Origin: Pseudomonas fluorescens
GTDB lineage: Bacteria; Pseudomonadota; Gammaproteobacteria; Pseudomonadales; Pseudomonadaceae
Assembly: GCF_003732425.1 (NCBI RefSeq)
Contig: NZ_MOBX01000016.1
Coordinates: forward strand, 372,001 to 436,000
Length of the DNA: 64,000 nt
Direction: 5' to 3'
Part shown: piece by piece, positions 7,800 to 17,413 of the stretch
Layout of the letters: each line of letters starts with the position of its first letter
Position numbering within the stretch: position 1 is the stretch's first letter
Notes under the pieces: model-generated
What the model was told of the DNA's origin: nothing
The model's database searches: none
What the model saw: only the letters and a program-made list of their open reading frames with translations
Made by a program: the position numbers and the translations under genes

Positions 7800-8429
7800 T
7801 CAACGACCGGGCGACGCTGGCATGTCGCCCGGCATCAGTTGTTCCTGAACCTTCTCGCTTCGCGACTGGATCAACTGCCCCTTGTCGTCGAAGCGCAAAA
7901 CAATCAGCCAGTCGTAGACATCCACCGGCCATTTCGGCTGACCGATCAACGCCGGGCCATCACCGCCGAAAGCGGCAATCAGCTTATTGATATGGCCGTG
8001 GTGCCAGGCAATCAGCACGGTTTTCGCCTGATTGTGCTTGCGCAGAAGACTGACCAGTTTGTCGACCTCGTTATTGGCGCAGGGCTGTTCGATGGGCAGT
8101 TGCAAGCGCTGGGACAGTGGAATCAGCGTCTGACGAGGTCGCATGCTTTCCGCGCTGTCGGCGGTAGCGATCAGACGCTGAGGAGTGAGCGTCTGGCCAT
8201 CCAGTTTCAACGGGGTGAAATAGTCGGCATAAGCCGCCGCGCGCTGTTCGCCCCGGGCATTGAGTTCACGGCCGACATCAGGCTTTTCCGCATGACGGAC
8301 GATCAACACGGTGACGTTACGAAGGCCTGGCGCCGCAGAACCTTGGGCGAAGCTCAGTGCCAACACTGAAACAGTCACCGCTGCGACCATCAACAGTCTG
8401 GGCAATAGCTTGCGAACTTTAGGGGTCAT
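7800..8429 (-). CDS. histidine phosphatase family protein, exported or anchored
   Basis: 209 residues. The phosphoglycerate-mutase superfamily signature VLIVRHAEKPD (residues 41-51) supplies the RHx catalytic histidine, here RHAEK rather than the RHGE of classical mutases; the second-His region is AWHHGHINKLIAAFGG. A basic N-terminus plus hydrophobic residues 10-30 (PRLLMVAAVTVSVLALSFAQ) indicates export or membrane anchoring. A phosphatase acting in the periplasm is therefore likely; the substrate is unknown. The gene diverges from glpT across a 224-base gap, which hints at, but does not prove, a link with phosphorylated glycerol compounds. Confidence 0.8.
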   Translation of the reverse strand: MTPKVRKLLPRLLMVAAVTVSVLALSFAQGSAAPGLRNVTVLIVRHAEKPDVGRELNARGEQRAAAYADYFTPLKLDGQTLTPQRLIATADSAESMRPRQTLIPLSQRLQLPIEQPCANNEVDKLVSLLRKHNQAKTVLIAWHHGHINKLIAAFGGDGPALIGQPKWPVDVYDWLIVLRFDDKGQLIQSRSEKVQEQLMPGDMPASPGR

Positions 8430-8653
8430 CGTTTATCTCGCGAAATGAGTCGATCCGTGGATCGCGAGTCTAAGACACAACATTCCGAGCGCGACAAAAA
8501 CGCCCTGTTCTTACAGCTGAGCGACAGGTTCGTAAAGGAACGCGCGACTTCCAACATTTTCCGCTATTTGCTCGATGCGAACCGGTGCTATTTTCGGTAA
8601 CGAAACTGTAACATTCGCATCCGCAGTCAAAACAAGAAATCTGGAGCTCTTGA
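8430..8653. promoter_or_regulatory. divergent promoter region of the histidine phosphatase gene and glpT
   Basis: This 224-base gap must hold both start regions. A perfect 14-base dyad CGATCCGTGGATCG lies at 8451-8464, close to the phosphatase start, and may be an operator. I could not identify a convincing GlpR site or sigma70 hexamer pair by eye. Confidence 0.4.
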
Positions 8654-10003
8654 ATGTTTGCTTTCTTTCGTCCTGCCGCACATCAGGTTCCATTGCCTGA
8701 AGAAAAAATAGACAGCACGTACCGACGCCTGCGCTGGCAGATCTTCGCCGGTATTTTCATTGGCTACGCGGGTTATTACCTGCTGCGCAAAAACTTCTCC
8801 CTGGCCATGCCGTACCTGATCGACGAAGGCTACAGCCGCGGCGATCTGGGTCTGGCGATGTCGGCGATTGCCATCGCCTATGGCTTGTCGAAATTCCTCA
8901 TGGGCCTGGTGTCCGACCGCTCCAACCCGCGCTACTTCCTGCCGTTCGGCCTGCTGGTCTCGGCCGGGGTGATGTTCATTTTCGGTTTCGCGCCTTGGGC
9001 GACGTCGAGCGTGACCATGATGTTCATCCTGCTGTTCATCAACGGCTGGGCCCAAGGCATGGGTTGGCCGCCAAGTGGGCGGACCATGGTGCACTGGTGG
9101 TCGCAGAAGGAACGCGGCGGCGTGGTGTCGGTGTGGAACGTGGCGCATAACGTCGGCGGCGGCCTGATCGGTCCGCTGTTCCTGCTCGGCATGGGCCTGT
9201 TCAACGACTGGCACGCGGCGTTCTACGTACCGGCAGCGGTGGCGCTGGGCGTGGCGGTGTTTGCTTTCATTACCATGCGCGACACCCCGCAATCGGTCGG
9301 CCTGCCGCCAATCGAGAAGTACAAGAACGATTACCCGGAAGGCTACGACGCCAGCCACGAAGACGAATTCAGCGCCAAGGAAATCTTCGTCAAATACGTG
9401 CTGCGCAACAAAATGCTCTGGTACATCGCCATGGCCAACGTCTTCGTTTACCTGCTGCGCTACGGCGTACTGGACTGGGCACCGACCTACCTCAAGGAAG
9501 CCAAGGGTTTCACCGTCGATAAAACCTCGTGGGCCTATTTCTTCTACGAGTGGGCGGGCATTCCGGGCACGCTGCTGTGCGGCTGGATGTCGGACAAGAT
9601 CTTCCGTGGCAACCGTGGCCTGACCGGCATGGTGTTCATGGCGCTGGTGACCGTGGCGACCCTGGTGTACTGGCTGAACCCGGCCGGCAACCCGACCGTC
9701 GACATGATCGCGCTGTTCTCGATCGGCTTCCTGATCTACGGCCCGGTTATGTTGATCGGTCTGCAGGCGCTGGAACTGGCACCGAAGAAAGCCGCCGGCA
9801 CGGCTGCGGGCTTCACCGGTCTGTTCGGCTATCTGGGCGGTTCGGTCGCGGCCAGTGCGGCGATGGGCTACACCGTTGACCATTTCGGCTGGGACGGTGG
9901 TTTCGTGCTGCTGGTGGGTGCTTGCCTGCTGTCGATGGCCTTCCTGGCCCCGACGCTGTGGCACAAGCAAGTCGCCAGTCAGAGCCGTGAAGCGGTCGCT
10001 TGA
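8654..10003 (+). CDS. glpT: glycerol-3-phosphate:phosphate antiporter
   Basis: 449 residues, the GlpT length. It is a major-facilitator protein of the organophosphate:Pi antiporter family with 12 membrane segments that brings in glycerol-3-phosphate (and fosfomycin) in exchange for phosphate. Visible signatures are YYLLRKNFSLAMPYL near residue 42, SDRSNPRYFLP (the loop 2-3 MFS motif) and NGWAQGMGWPPSGRTMVHWW, which contains one of the two substrate-binding arginines. The start has an upstream GGAGCTCTTGA ribosome-binding site. The 3' end overlaps the convergent ChaC-like gene by 25 bases. Confidence 0.95.
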   Translation: MFAFFRPAAHQVPLPEEKIDSTYRRLRWQIFAGIFIGYAGYYLLRKNFSLAMPYLIDEGYSRGDLGLAMSAIAIAYGLSKFLMGLVSDRSNPRYFLPFGLLVSAGVMFIFGFAPWATSSVTMMFILLFINGWAQGMGWPPSGRTMVHWWSQKERGGVVSVWNVAHNVGGGLIGPLFLLGMGLFNDWHAAFYVPAAVALGVAVFAFITMRDTPQSVGLPPIEKYKNDYPEGYDASHEDEFSAKEIFVKYVLRNKMLWYIAMANVFVYLLRYGVLDWAPTYLKEAKGFTVDKTSWAYFFYEWAGIPGTLLCGWMSDKIFRGNRGLTGMVFMALVTVATLVYWLNPAGNPTVDMIALFSIGFLIYGPVMLIGLQALELAPKKAAGTAAGFTGLFGYLGGSVAASAAMGYTVDHFGWDGGFVLLVGACLLSMAFLAPTLWHKQVASQSREAVA

Positions 10004-10647
10004 TCGCTTTGTGATTTACAGCGCTTGAGCCGCGCCTCCAGATTGCGGTCTGGCATGGCGTGGCTGCGCAGGGCGTGGGCGGTCTGCTCGACATAATCGC
10101 GAGTGGTACCGTAGCGCCCGCAAGCGCTTTCGAACACCTGGCTCAGCACGTGATCCGGCAGGTTGCCGGCATAGCTGGGCAAGTGTCGCTCCAGAACGAA
10201 CCCCAACGCCTGTACCTGACTGCCATCTTCGAGCCGGCAGTTGAGCCAGTGTGGCCGATAGGACGGCACCGGCATCTCGCGTTTCCACAAGGCGTACAGC
10301 GCCGCGTCGAGATTGTCTTCCGGCAAACGATAGGCGAAGCCGCTGCACGAACCGCCGCGATCCAGACCGAACACCAGCCCGGGCATTTCCGGTGTGCCGC
10401 GATGCTCGTGCGACCACAGGTACAAGCCGCGATGGTAACCATGCACGCGCCCACGTACGCGCTCCACTGCCGAACATTCCGGCCGCCAGATCAGCGAACC
10501 ATACGCGAACAGCCACACCGGCCCGCCCTTGTGGCGCGCCATGGTCGATTGCATGGAAGCGAGAAGTTGTTCGTGCGTCAGTTGCGGCCCAAGATCGAGC
10601 CGCGGAGGGTAATTCAAATTCAGAAAAGCGTTTTCAATGGCGCTCAT
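9979..10647 (-). CDS. gamma-glutamylcyclotransferase (ChaC family)
   Basis: 222 residues. ChaC enzymes degrade glutathione to 5-oxoproline and Cys-Gly in the cytosol. The substrate-binding YGSLIW motif is at about residues 49-54, followed by RPECSAVERVRGRVHGYHRGL and GLVFGLDRGGSCSGFAYRLP, all diagnostic. The C-terminal part has SYAGNLPDHVLSQVFESACGRYGTTRDYVEQT, the usual ChaC ending. The last 25 bases overlap the 3' end of glpT on the other strand. Its promoter must lie in the AT-rich dyad-containing gap 10648-10843. Confidence 0.9.
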   Translation of the reverse strand: MSAIENAFLNLNYPPRLDLGPQLTHEQLLASMQSTMARHKGGPVWLFAYGSLIWRPECSAVERVRGRVHGYHRGLYLWSHEHRGTPEMPGLVFGLDRGGSCSGFAYRLPEDNLDAALYALWKREMPVPSYRPHWLNCRLEDGSQVQALGFVLERHLPSYAGNLPDHVLSQVFESACGRYGTTRDYVEQTAHALRSHAMPDRNLEARLKRCKSQSDQATASRL

Positions 10648-10843
10648 GGCGAATAGCGTTCAGCTCCCCGCGGGTAAAGAATTACTTAATAGAACGCACC
10701 GCTGTAACAATAAGGCACATAAGTTTTAAGGCAATTTGAGTGCCATGGCACAGTTCTTAATTGATTGCCCGATTGGTATATAACCTAGCGGTATTTGTGC
10801 AATTACATAAATACCGATCGGCTATATAGCGAGTTATAACGAA
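10648..10843. promoter_or_regulatory. AT-rich gap with nested dyads upstream of the ChaC-like gene
   Basis: This 196-base gap is far richer in A and T than its neighbours. Two nested inverted repeats stand out: CGGTATTT at 10789-10796 with AAATACCG at 10809-10816, and outside it CCGATTGGTAT at 10769-10779 with ATACCGATCGG at 10811-10821 (10 of 11 matching). The gap holds the promoter of the ChaC-like gene (start 10647) and follows the stop of the reductase gene. No reading frame of note is present. Confidence 0.5.
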
Positions 10844-11812
10844 TCAGGAGCGAGGGGCGTAAGCGAATACGTCTGCGCGCATCTGATGAGCGTCCATCCC
10901 CGCTTCAACCAGCGCGTCCAGCGTGCCGTAGACCATGGCCGGCGAGCCGCTGGCGTAGACGTGCAGCGGTTTCAGGTCGGGGAAATCTTCACAGACTGCT
11001 TCGTGCAACATCCCGCAGCGCCCTTCCCAGCCGCATTGATCGCTGACGACTTTGTGCAGGAACAGATTGGGCAACTTCAACCATTCGTCCCAATGCTCGA
11101 TCTGGTAGAAATCTTCCGGACGGCGCACGCCCCAGTACAGATGCACCGGGTGCTTGAAGCCGTTGGCGCGGCAGTGTTCGATCAGGCTGTGAATCTGGCC
11201 CATGCCCGTACCGGCGGCAATCAGCACCAACGGCCCGTCGGGCAATTCGGCCAGATGCGTATCGCCGAAGGGCAGCTCGACACGCACCATCGCGTTGCGT
11301 TGCAGCTGTTCGATCAGGCTCAGTGCACTGGCTTCGCGCGCCAGCACATGGATTTCCAGATCACGCCCGCCGTGCGGTGCCGAGGCCATGGAGAACGCTG
11401 ATTTCTCACCGTTCTCGCGCTCGATCATCAAATACTGCCCGGCGTGATAGCGCGGTGGCTTGCCGGCCGGGGCACGCAGACGCACGCGCCAGGTGTCGCC
11501 ACCAACCTCGCGGCATTCGATAACCTGACACGACAGGCTGCGCACCGGCAGTTCTCCCAGCGCGAGCACGCCATCCCACAGCAGGATGCAGTCTTCCAGC
11601 GGCTCGGCTATGCAAGTGTAGAACTCGCCGTGGTCATGGACCTTGCCGGCCTGCTCGATCCGGCCTTCGACCAGCAGCGCCGCACACACGTGACAATTGC
11701 CGTTACGGCAGCTTTGCGGGCAGTCGAAGCCCAGGCGCCGCGCGCCATCGAGAATCCGCTCACCGGGCCGTATCTCAAGCACCGCTCCGGAAGGCTGCAG
11801 GGTTACACGCAT
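10844..11812 (-). CDS. 2Fe-2S/FAD NAD(P)H reductase coupled to ubiD (Fre-like with N-terminal ferredoxin domain)
   Basis: 322 residues from the ATG at 11812, which shares one base with the ubiD stop (TGATG); longer starts lie inside ubiD. Residues 1-90 form a plant-type ferredoxin domain with CPQSCRNGNCHVCAALL giving three cluster cysteines and a fourth near residue 68 (FYTCIAEP). A ferredoxin-reductase module follows: flavin site RYHAGQYLMIE, then AFSMAS, and the NAD(P)H site VLIAAGTGMGQIHSLIEH. Database entries call such proteins CDP-6-deoxy-delta-3,4-glucoseen reductase, but no deoxysugar genes are here. In E. coli the flavin reductase gene fre follows ubiD, so flavin reduction for the UbiD/UbiX system is a better guess. 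Confidence 0.85.
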   Translation of the reverse strand: MRVTLQPSGAVLEIRPGERILDGARRLGFDCPQSCRNGNCHVCAALLVEGRIEQAGKVHDHGEFYTCIAEPLEDCILLWDGVLALGELPVRSLSCQVIECREVGGDTWRVRLRAPAGKPPRYHAGQYLMIERENGEKSAFSMASAPHGGRDLEIHVLAREASALSLIEQLQRNAMVRVELPFGDTHLAELPDGPLVLIAAGTGMGQIHSLIEHCRANGFKHPVHLYWGVRRPEDFYQIEHWDEWLKLPNLFLHKVVSDQCGWEGRCGMLHEAVCEDFPDLKPLHVYASGSPAMVYGTLDALVEAGMDAHQMRADVFAYAPRS

Positions 11813-13278
11813 CAATCTATTCCTAACTGATTCCAGATGGCATCGATCCGTTGGGTGACGGCGTCGTCCTTGACGATCACGCGGCCCCACTCGCGAGTGG
11901 TTTCGCCCGGCCACTTGTGAGTGGCATCCAGGCCCATTTTCGACCCCAGGCCGGAGATCGGCGAGGCGAAGTCGAGGTAGTCGATCGGCGTGTTATCGAT
12001 CATCACCGTGTCGCGCTTGGGGTCCATGCGCGTGGTGATGGCCCAGATCACGTCGTTCCAGTCGCGGGCGTTGATATCGTCGTCAGTGACGATAACGAAC
12101 TTGGTGTACATGAACTGTCGCAAAAACGACCAGACACCGAGCATCACGCGCTTGGCATGCCCCGGATACGACTTCTTCATCGTCACCACGGCCATGCGAT
12201 ATGAGCAGCCTTCCGGCGGCAGGTAGAAGTCGGTGATTTCCGGGAACTGCTTCTGCAGGATCGGCACAAACACTTCGTTCAGCGCCACGCCGAGGATCGC
12301 CGGCTCATCCGGCGGACGGCCGGTGTAGGTGCTGTGGTAGATCGGTTTGATCCGGTGAGTGATGCGCTCGACGGTGAACACCGGGAAGCTGTCGACTTCG
12401 TTGTAGTAGCCGGTGTGGTCGCCGTACGGGCCTTCATCGGCCATTTCGCCCGGATGAATCACGCCTTCAAGGATGATCTCGGCGGTGGCCGGCACCTGCA
12501 GGTCGTTGCCACGGCACTTGACCAGTTCGGTGCGGTTACCGCGCAGCAGTCCGGCGAAGGCGTATTCGGAGAGGCTGTCCGGCACCGGCGTCACCGCGCC
12601 GAGGATGGTCGCCGGATCTGCGCCCAGCGCCACGGATACCGGGAACGGCTGGCCCGGATGCTTCTCGCACCACTCGCGGAAGTCGAGGGCGCCGCCACGG
12701 TGGCTGAGCCAGCGCATGATCACCTTGTTGCGGCCGATCACTTGCTGACGGTAGATGCCGAGGTTCTGGCGCTCTTTGTTCGGGCCTTTGGTGACGGTCA
12801 GGCCCCAGGTGATCAGCGGGCCGACGTCGCCGGGCCAGCAGGTCTGCACCGGCAACATCGCCAGGTCGACATCGTCGCCTTCGATGACCACTTCCTGGCA
12901 CACCGCGTCTTTGACGACTTTCGGCGCCATCGAGATGATCTTGCGGAAGATCGGCAGTTTCGACCACGCGTCCTTCAAGCCCTTCGGCGGCTCGGGTTCC
13001 TTGAGGAACGCCAGCAGCTTGCCGATTTCACGCAGTTCGCTGACCGACTCGGCGCCCATGCCCATGGCCACCCGCTCAGGGGTGCCGAACAGGTTGCCGA
13101 GCACCGGAATGTCGTAACCGGTAGGCTTTTCGAACAGCAGCGCCGGGCCCTTGGCCCGCAGCGTGCGGTCGCACACCTCGGTCATTTCCAGCACCGGCGA
13201 TACGGGAATCTGGATGCGTTTCAACTCTCCGCGCTGCTCAAGCTGCTGCACGAAATCCCGAAGATCCTTGAATTTCAT
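11812..13278 (-). CDS. ubiD: 4-hydroxy-3-polyprenylbenzoate decarboxylase
   Basis: 488 residues from the ATG at 13278, which gives the normal MKFKDLRDF start; six extra residues upstream are unlikely. UbiD decarboxylates polyprenyl-hydroxybenzoate in ubiquinone synthesis using prenylated FMN made by UbiX, with Mn and K. Conserved pieces include RQNLGIYRQQVIGRNKVIMRW, the HRGGA loop, the EGPYGDHTGYY catalytic loop near residue 288 and the C-terminal WNDVIWAITTRMDP. The downstream reductase is fused translationally by a TGATG junction. UbiX is not in this window. Confidence 0.96.
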   Translation of the reverse strand: MKFKDLRDFVQQLEQRGELKRIQIPVSPVLEMTEVCDRTLRAKGPALLFEKPTGYDIPVLGNLFGTPERVAMGMGAESVSELREIGKLLAFLKEPEPPKGLKDAWSKLPIFRKIISMAPKVVKDAVCQEVVIEGDDVDLAMLPVQTCWPGDVGPLITWGLTVTKGPNKERQNLGIYRQQVIGRNKVIMRWLSHRGGALDFREWCEKHPGQPFPVSVALGADPATILGAVTPVPDSLSEYAFAGLLRGNRTELVKCRGNDLQVPATAEIILEGVIHPGEMADEGPYGDHTGYYNEVDSFPVFTVERITHRIKPIYHSTYTGRPPDEPAILGVALNEVFVPILQKQFPEITDFYLPPEGCSYRMAVVTMKKSYPGHAKRVMLGVWSFLRQFMYTKFVIVTDDDINARDWNDVIWAITTRMDPKRDTVMIDNTPIDYLDFASPISGLGSKMGLDATHKWPGETTREWGRVIVKDDAVTQRIDAIWNQLGID

Positions 13279-13358
13279 TGACGATGGCACCCTCAAAATA
13301 GGCGTACATCCTACCTGCTCTGACGAGCAAACAGCAGCCCGTCAGTGCCCGGCATCGC

Positions 13359-15314
13359 TCAATTCTGGCTTGTCCCCAGCAGCACCGGCGCAAACAACGG
13401 ACTCAACCGGGCGCTGCCAAGATCCGACAGGTGATCTTCATCCTTGTACTGCGAGTGGCCATTGACCTCGATACTGCAAACGTCATTCGCACACATCAGC
13501 GGTGTCGGATCGATCACATGGACCCCCGGATCAGCAGCGCTCATGGAATCGAACAAGGCACTGAGGAACTGCTGCCGCGCCAGATGCTCCTGGAGCGGGC
13601 GACCCAACCCCTCGGCCGAACGCCCGATCCGCGCCAGACTGGTCAAGCGATTGATGATGCCTTTACGCTGCAACGGCACTTCCTTGAACAACCAGACCTG
13701 CACGCCCGCCTCTCGCAGCGCGGCGACTCGCGCTTTGAGTGCAGCGGCCATGCGCTGTTCGGCCTGAGCCGTATTGTCGTGGGGATTGAGCAGCACCTTG
13801 TTATCGCCGTCTTCGCGACCGTAGACATAAAGGCTCCAGTTGGAAGCCAGCACCACGTCCTTGACGCCGAGGCTGCGCACTCGCTCCATGGTTTGCTCGT
13901 TGAAATCCTTGCAGCGCTGACGCGGATCATCACTGAGAATCGGCGGGCAGGCGCTCATGCTGTACAGCCACACGGGACGCCCTTCGCGCCGCGCATTGCT
14001 TTCGATGGCTGGCAGCAACGCGGCGGTGTGACTGTCACCCCAGAACAATTGGGTGGCCGGCACATCCTCGTTGCCGCCCACCAGGCATGCCTTGTCCAGC
14101 GATTTGTCCTGGGTGACCAACATGCACTTCATCTGCCCGGCCCGCCATTCCCGCGACTGTGCATATTCCAGCGCTTTGCCGGTCAGTCGCTGGGGCACAC
14201 CGTCGGCAGAACGGATCGCCGAACCCGTCGCCACCAGCGCGACGATGGCAGCCAAGGCCCCCGTCAACATGGCGTTACGTCCGGCAAGCAGGCGTTTTTC
14301 CCGGAACGGCAACTCGATGTAACGCAGGCTCAGCCACGCCAGGCCGAGTGCCAGGGCCATCCAGCCGAACGCTTCGACAGGCTGGATACCATCAATGGAA
14401 ATTGCGTTGGCGTAGACAAAAACCGGCCAATGCCACAGGTACAGCGAATAGGAGAGCAAGCCGATCCAGACCAATGGCCGCAGGCTCAACAGCCGCGCGG
14501 TGAAGCTCGCACCTTGCGCGCCCGACCAGATCAGCGCAGTCGTCCCCAGCACTGGCAGCAATGCCGCCCAGCCTGGAAACACCGTGGACTTGTCAAACGT
14601 GAACACCGCGACCAGCACAGCAGCCAGACCGGCAAGGCCGACCGCTTGATACAGCCATGGGCGCACGGCTTGTTTCGGTGCAGGTGTCACCGCGAGCATC
14701 GCCCCGCAGAGCAACTCCCAGGCGCGGGTCGGCAGCGAGAAAAAGGTGAACTCCGGTTTGTGCTCGATGTTCGCGATATTCAAGCCGAACGACACCAGCA
14801 ACACCGCAAACAGCATCCAGCGCCAATGCCGGACATACCGGATCAGCACCGCCATCAGCAGTGGAAAGAAGATGTAGTACTGCTCTTCAACCGCCAGCGA
14901 CCAGGTATGCAACAGCGGTTTCAGGTCGGAGGCCGGTTGGAAGTAACCATCCTCGCGCATGAACAGGATGTTGGAGATGAACAGTGACTGATAGCGCACC
15001 GTTCGCCCAAGTTCGGAGAAGTCCTTGGCCGTCAGCAGCAACCAGCCCAGCGCCAACGTGACCAGCATGACCACGCTCAGGGCGGGAATGATGCGACGGG
15101 CACGGCGTGCCCAGAAATCAATGAAACTGAAGCGCTGTGCGCTGATTTCACGGAACAGAATGGTGGTGATCAGGAACCCGGAAATGACGAAAAAGACGTC
15201 GACCCCGACAAAGCCGCCACTGAATGTACTGAATCCGAAATGAAACAGTACGACAGGAATAACCGCCAGTGCCCGTAATCCGTCGATATCACGGCGATTG
15301 CCAAACGTGTGCAT
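13359..15314 (-). CDS. OafA/YrhL-type O-acyltransferase with C-terminal SGNH domain
   Basis: 651 residues from the ATG at 15314 (AGAGAAAGG upstream); a further upstream in-frame ATG at 15341 is less likely. The N-terminal acyltransferase-3 domain (about residues 1-350) has the RDIDGLRALAVIPVVLFHF and GFVGVDVFFVISGFLIT motifs and ten hydrophobic segments. The C-terminal part is a periplasmic SGNH domain: LFWGDSHTAALLP (GDSH, catalytic Ser) and a late DEDHLS segment (Asp/His). Such two-domain proteins O-acetylate cell-surface sugars such as O-antigen or peptidoglycan. The acceptor here is unknown; no polysaccharide cluster is adjacent. By memory, P. aeruginosa also has an acyltransferase between rho and ubiD. 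Confidence 0.9.
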   Translation of the reverse strand: MHTFGNRRDIDGLRALAVIPVVLFHFGFSTFSGGFVGVDVFFVISGFLITTILFREISAQRFSFIDFWARRARRIIPALSVVMLVTLALGWLLLTAKDFSELGRTVRYQSLFISNILFMREDGYFQPASDLKPLLHTWSLAVEEQYYIFFPLLMAVLIRYVRHWRWMLFAVLLVSFGLNIANIEHKPEFTFFSLPTRAWELLCGAMLAVTPAPKQAVRPWLYQAVGLAGLAAVLVAVFTFDKSTVFPGWAALLPVLGTTALIWSGAQGASFTARLLSLRPLVWIGLLSYSLYLWHWPVFVYANAISIDGIQPVEAFGWMALALGLAWLSLRYIELPFREKRLLAGRNAMLTGALAAIVALVATGSAIRSADGVPQRLTGKALEYAQSREWRAGQMKCMLVTQDKSLDKACLVGGNEDVPATQLFWGDSHTAALLPAIESNARREGRPVWLYSMSACPPILSDDPRQRCKDFNEQTMERVRSLGVKDVVLASNWSLYVYGREDGDNKVLLNPHDNTAQAEQRMAAALKARVAALREAGVQVWLFKEVPLQRKGIINRLTSLARIGRSAEGLGRPLQEHLARQQFLSALFDSMSAADPGVHVIDPTPLMCANDVCSIEVNGHSQYKDEDHLSDLGSARLSPLFAPVLLGTSQN

Positions 15315-15407
15315 GAAAAACCTTTCTCTTTTTGGATACAAAGTCCCTGGAAAGCGCGAAAGTTATCAGCAGCGTACATTTCAATCCAGACACAAATAAT
15401 GCGGCGC

Positions 15408-15440
15408 AAAAAAAAACGCCCCTTTCGGGGCGTTCTTTTT
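15408..15440 (-). terminator. rho gene terminator
   Basis: On the minus strand AACGCCCC, a GAAA loop and GGGGCGTT are followed by a run of nine T, starting about 15 bases after the rho stop codon. It separates rho from the acyltransferase gene. The flanking A-run on the other side is shorter. Confidence 0.9.
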
Positions 15441-15455
15441 CAAACGGCTTGCGTA

Positions 15456-16715
<1,260 letters not shown>

Positions 16716-16912
16716 ATAGGAATGACGTAATCATTTATGGAGGGGGGAAATTAAGCTTTTGGCTTAATGAGGCCGCGCCGCAGAGAAGGCGACAGGATCG
16801 CGTACTTATTCGAAAAGGAGTGCGTCGGCGACGGCTAGCAGGGGGCAGTGGAGAAACCAGTGCGGGGCCGAATGTACCACCTGAGTTTCGGAGCGTCTAG
16901 CCCTGAATACGC

Positions 16913-16943
16913 AAAAAGCCCCGCTAATTGCGGGGCTTTTTTT
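16913..16943 (-). terminator. trxA terminator
   Basis: On the minus strand AAAGCCCCGC, loop AATTA and GCGGGGC are followed by TTTTT, about 20 bases beyond the trxA stop. It insulates trxA from rho. Confidence 0.88.
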
Positions 16944-16963
16944 CAGGCACTTTGCAGCGACGC

Positions 16964-17293
16964 TTAGATGTTGGCGTCGAGGAAAGCAGCCAGTTGCGAC
17001 TTCGACAGGGCGCCGACTTTGGTCGCTTCAACGTTGCCGTTCTTGAACAGCATCAGGGTCGGGATACCGCGCACGCCGTGCTTGGCCGGGGTTTCCTGGT
17101 TCTCGTCGATGTTCAGTTTGGCAACGGTCAGCTTGCCTTTGTAAGTCTCGGCAATCTCGTCCAGAACCGGAGCGATCATTTTGCAAGGACCGCACCATTC
17201 AGCCCAGTAATCGACCAGGACAGCGCCTTCGGCCTTGAGTACGTCGGCTTCGAAGCTAGCGTCGCTAACGTGTTTGATAAGATCGCTGCTCAT
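16964..17293 (-). CDS. trxA: thioredoxin 1
   Basis: 109 residues, standard. This cytoplasmic disulfide reductase feeds electrons to ribonucleotide reductase, PAPS reductase and methionine sulfoxide reductases. The active site WCGPCK has Cys34 and Cys37; the cis-proline loop is RGIPTLMLFKNG (Pro near residue 77). The N-terminal SSDLIKHVSDASFE is typical of the Pseudomonas protein. GGAG sits upstream of the ATG. It neighbours rho, as in E. coli. Confidence 0.97.
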   Translation of the reverse strand: MSSDLIKHVSDASFEADVLKAEGAVLVDYWAEWCGPCKMIAPVLDEIAETYKGKLTVAKLNIDENQETPAKHGVRGIPTLMLFKNGNVEATKVGALSKSQLAAFLDANI

Positions 17294-17413
17294 GGAATTC
17301 TCCAGGTTGTAAGCAAAAAAACGTGGCCCATCATAGCCGCCCTTCCCCTGTTCAGGAAGCCGCAGTTGATTGAGTCTTGCTATGGCACTCGATGAGTTTG
17401 GGTATAGCTCAAG

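Noticed and set aside
10844..11812. CDP-6-deoxy-delta-3,4-glucoseen reductase of a sugar pathway
   Set aside because: Domain order fits, but no dideoxysugar genes are nearby and coupling to ubiD points elsewhere.
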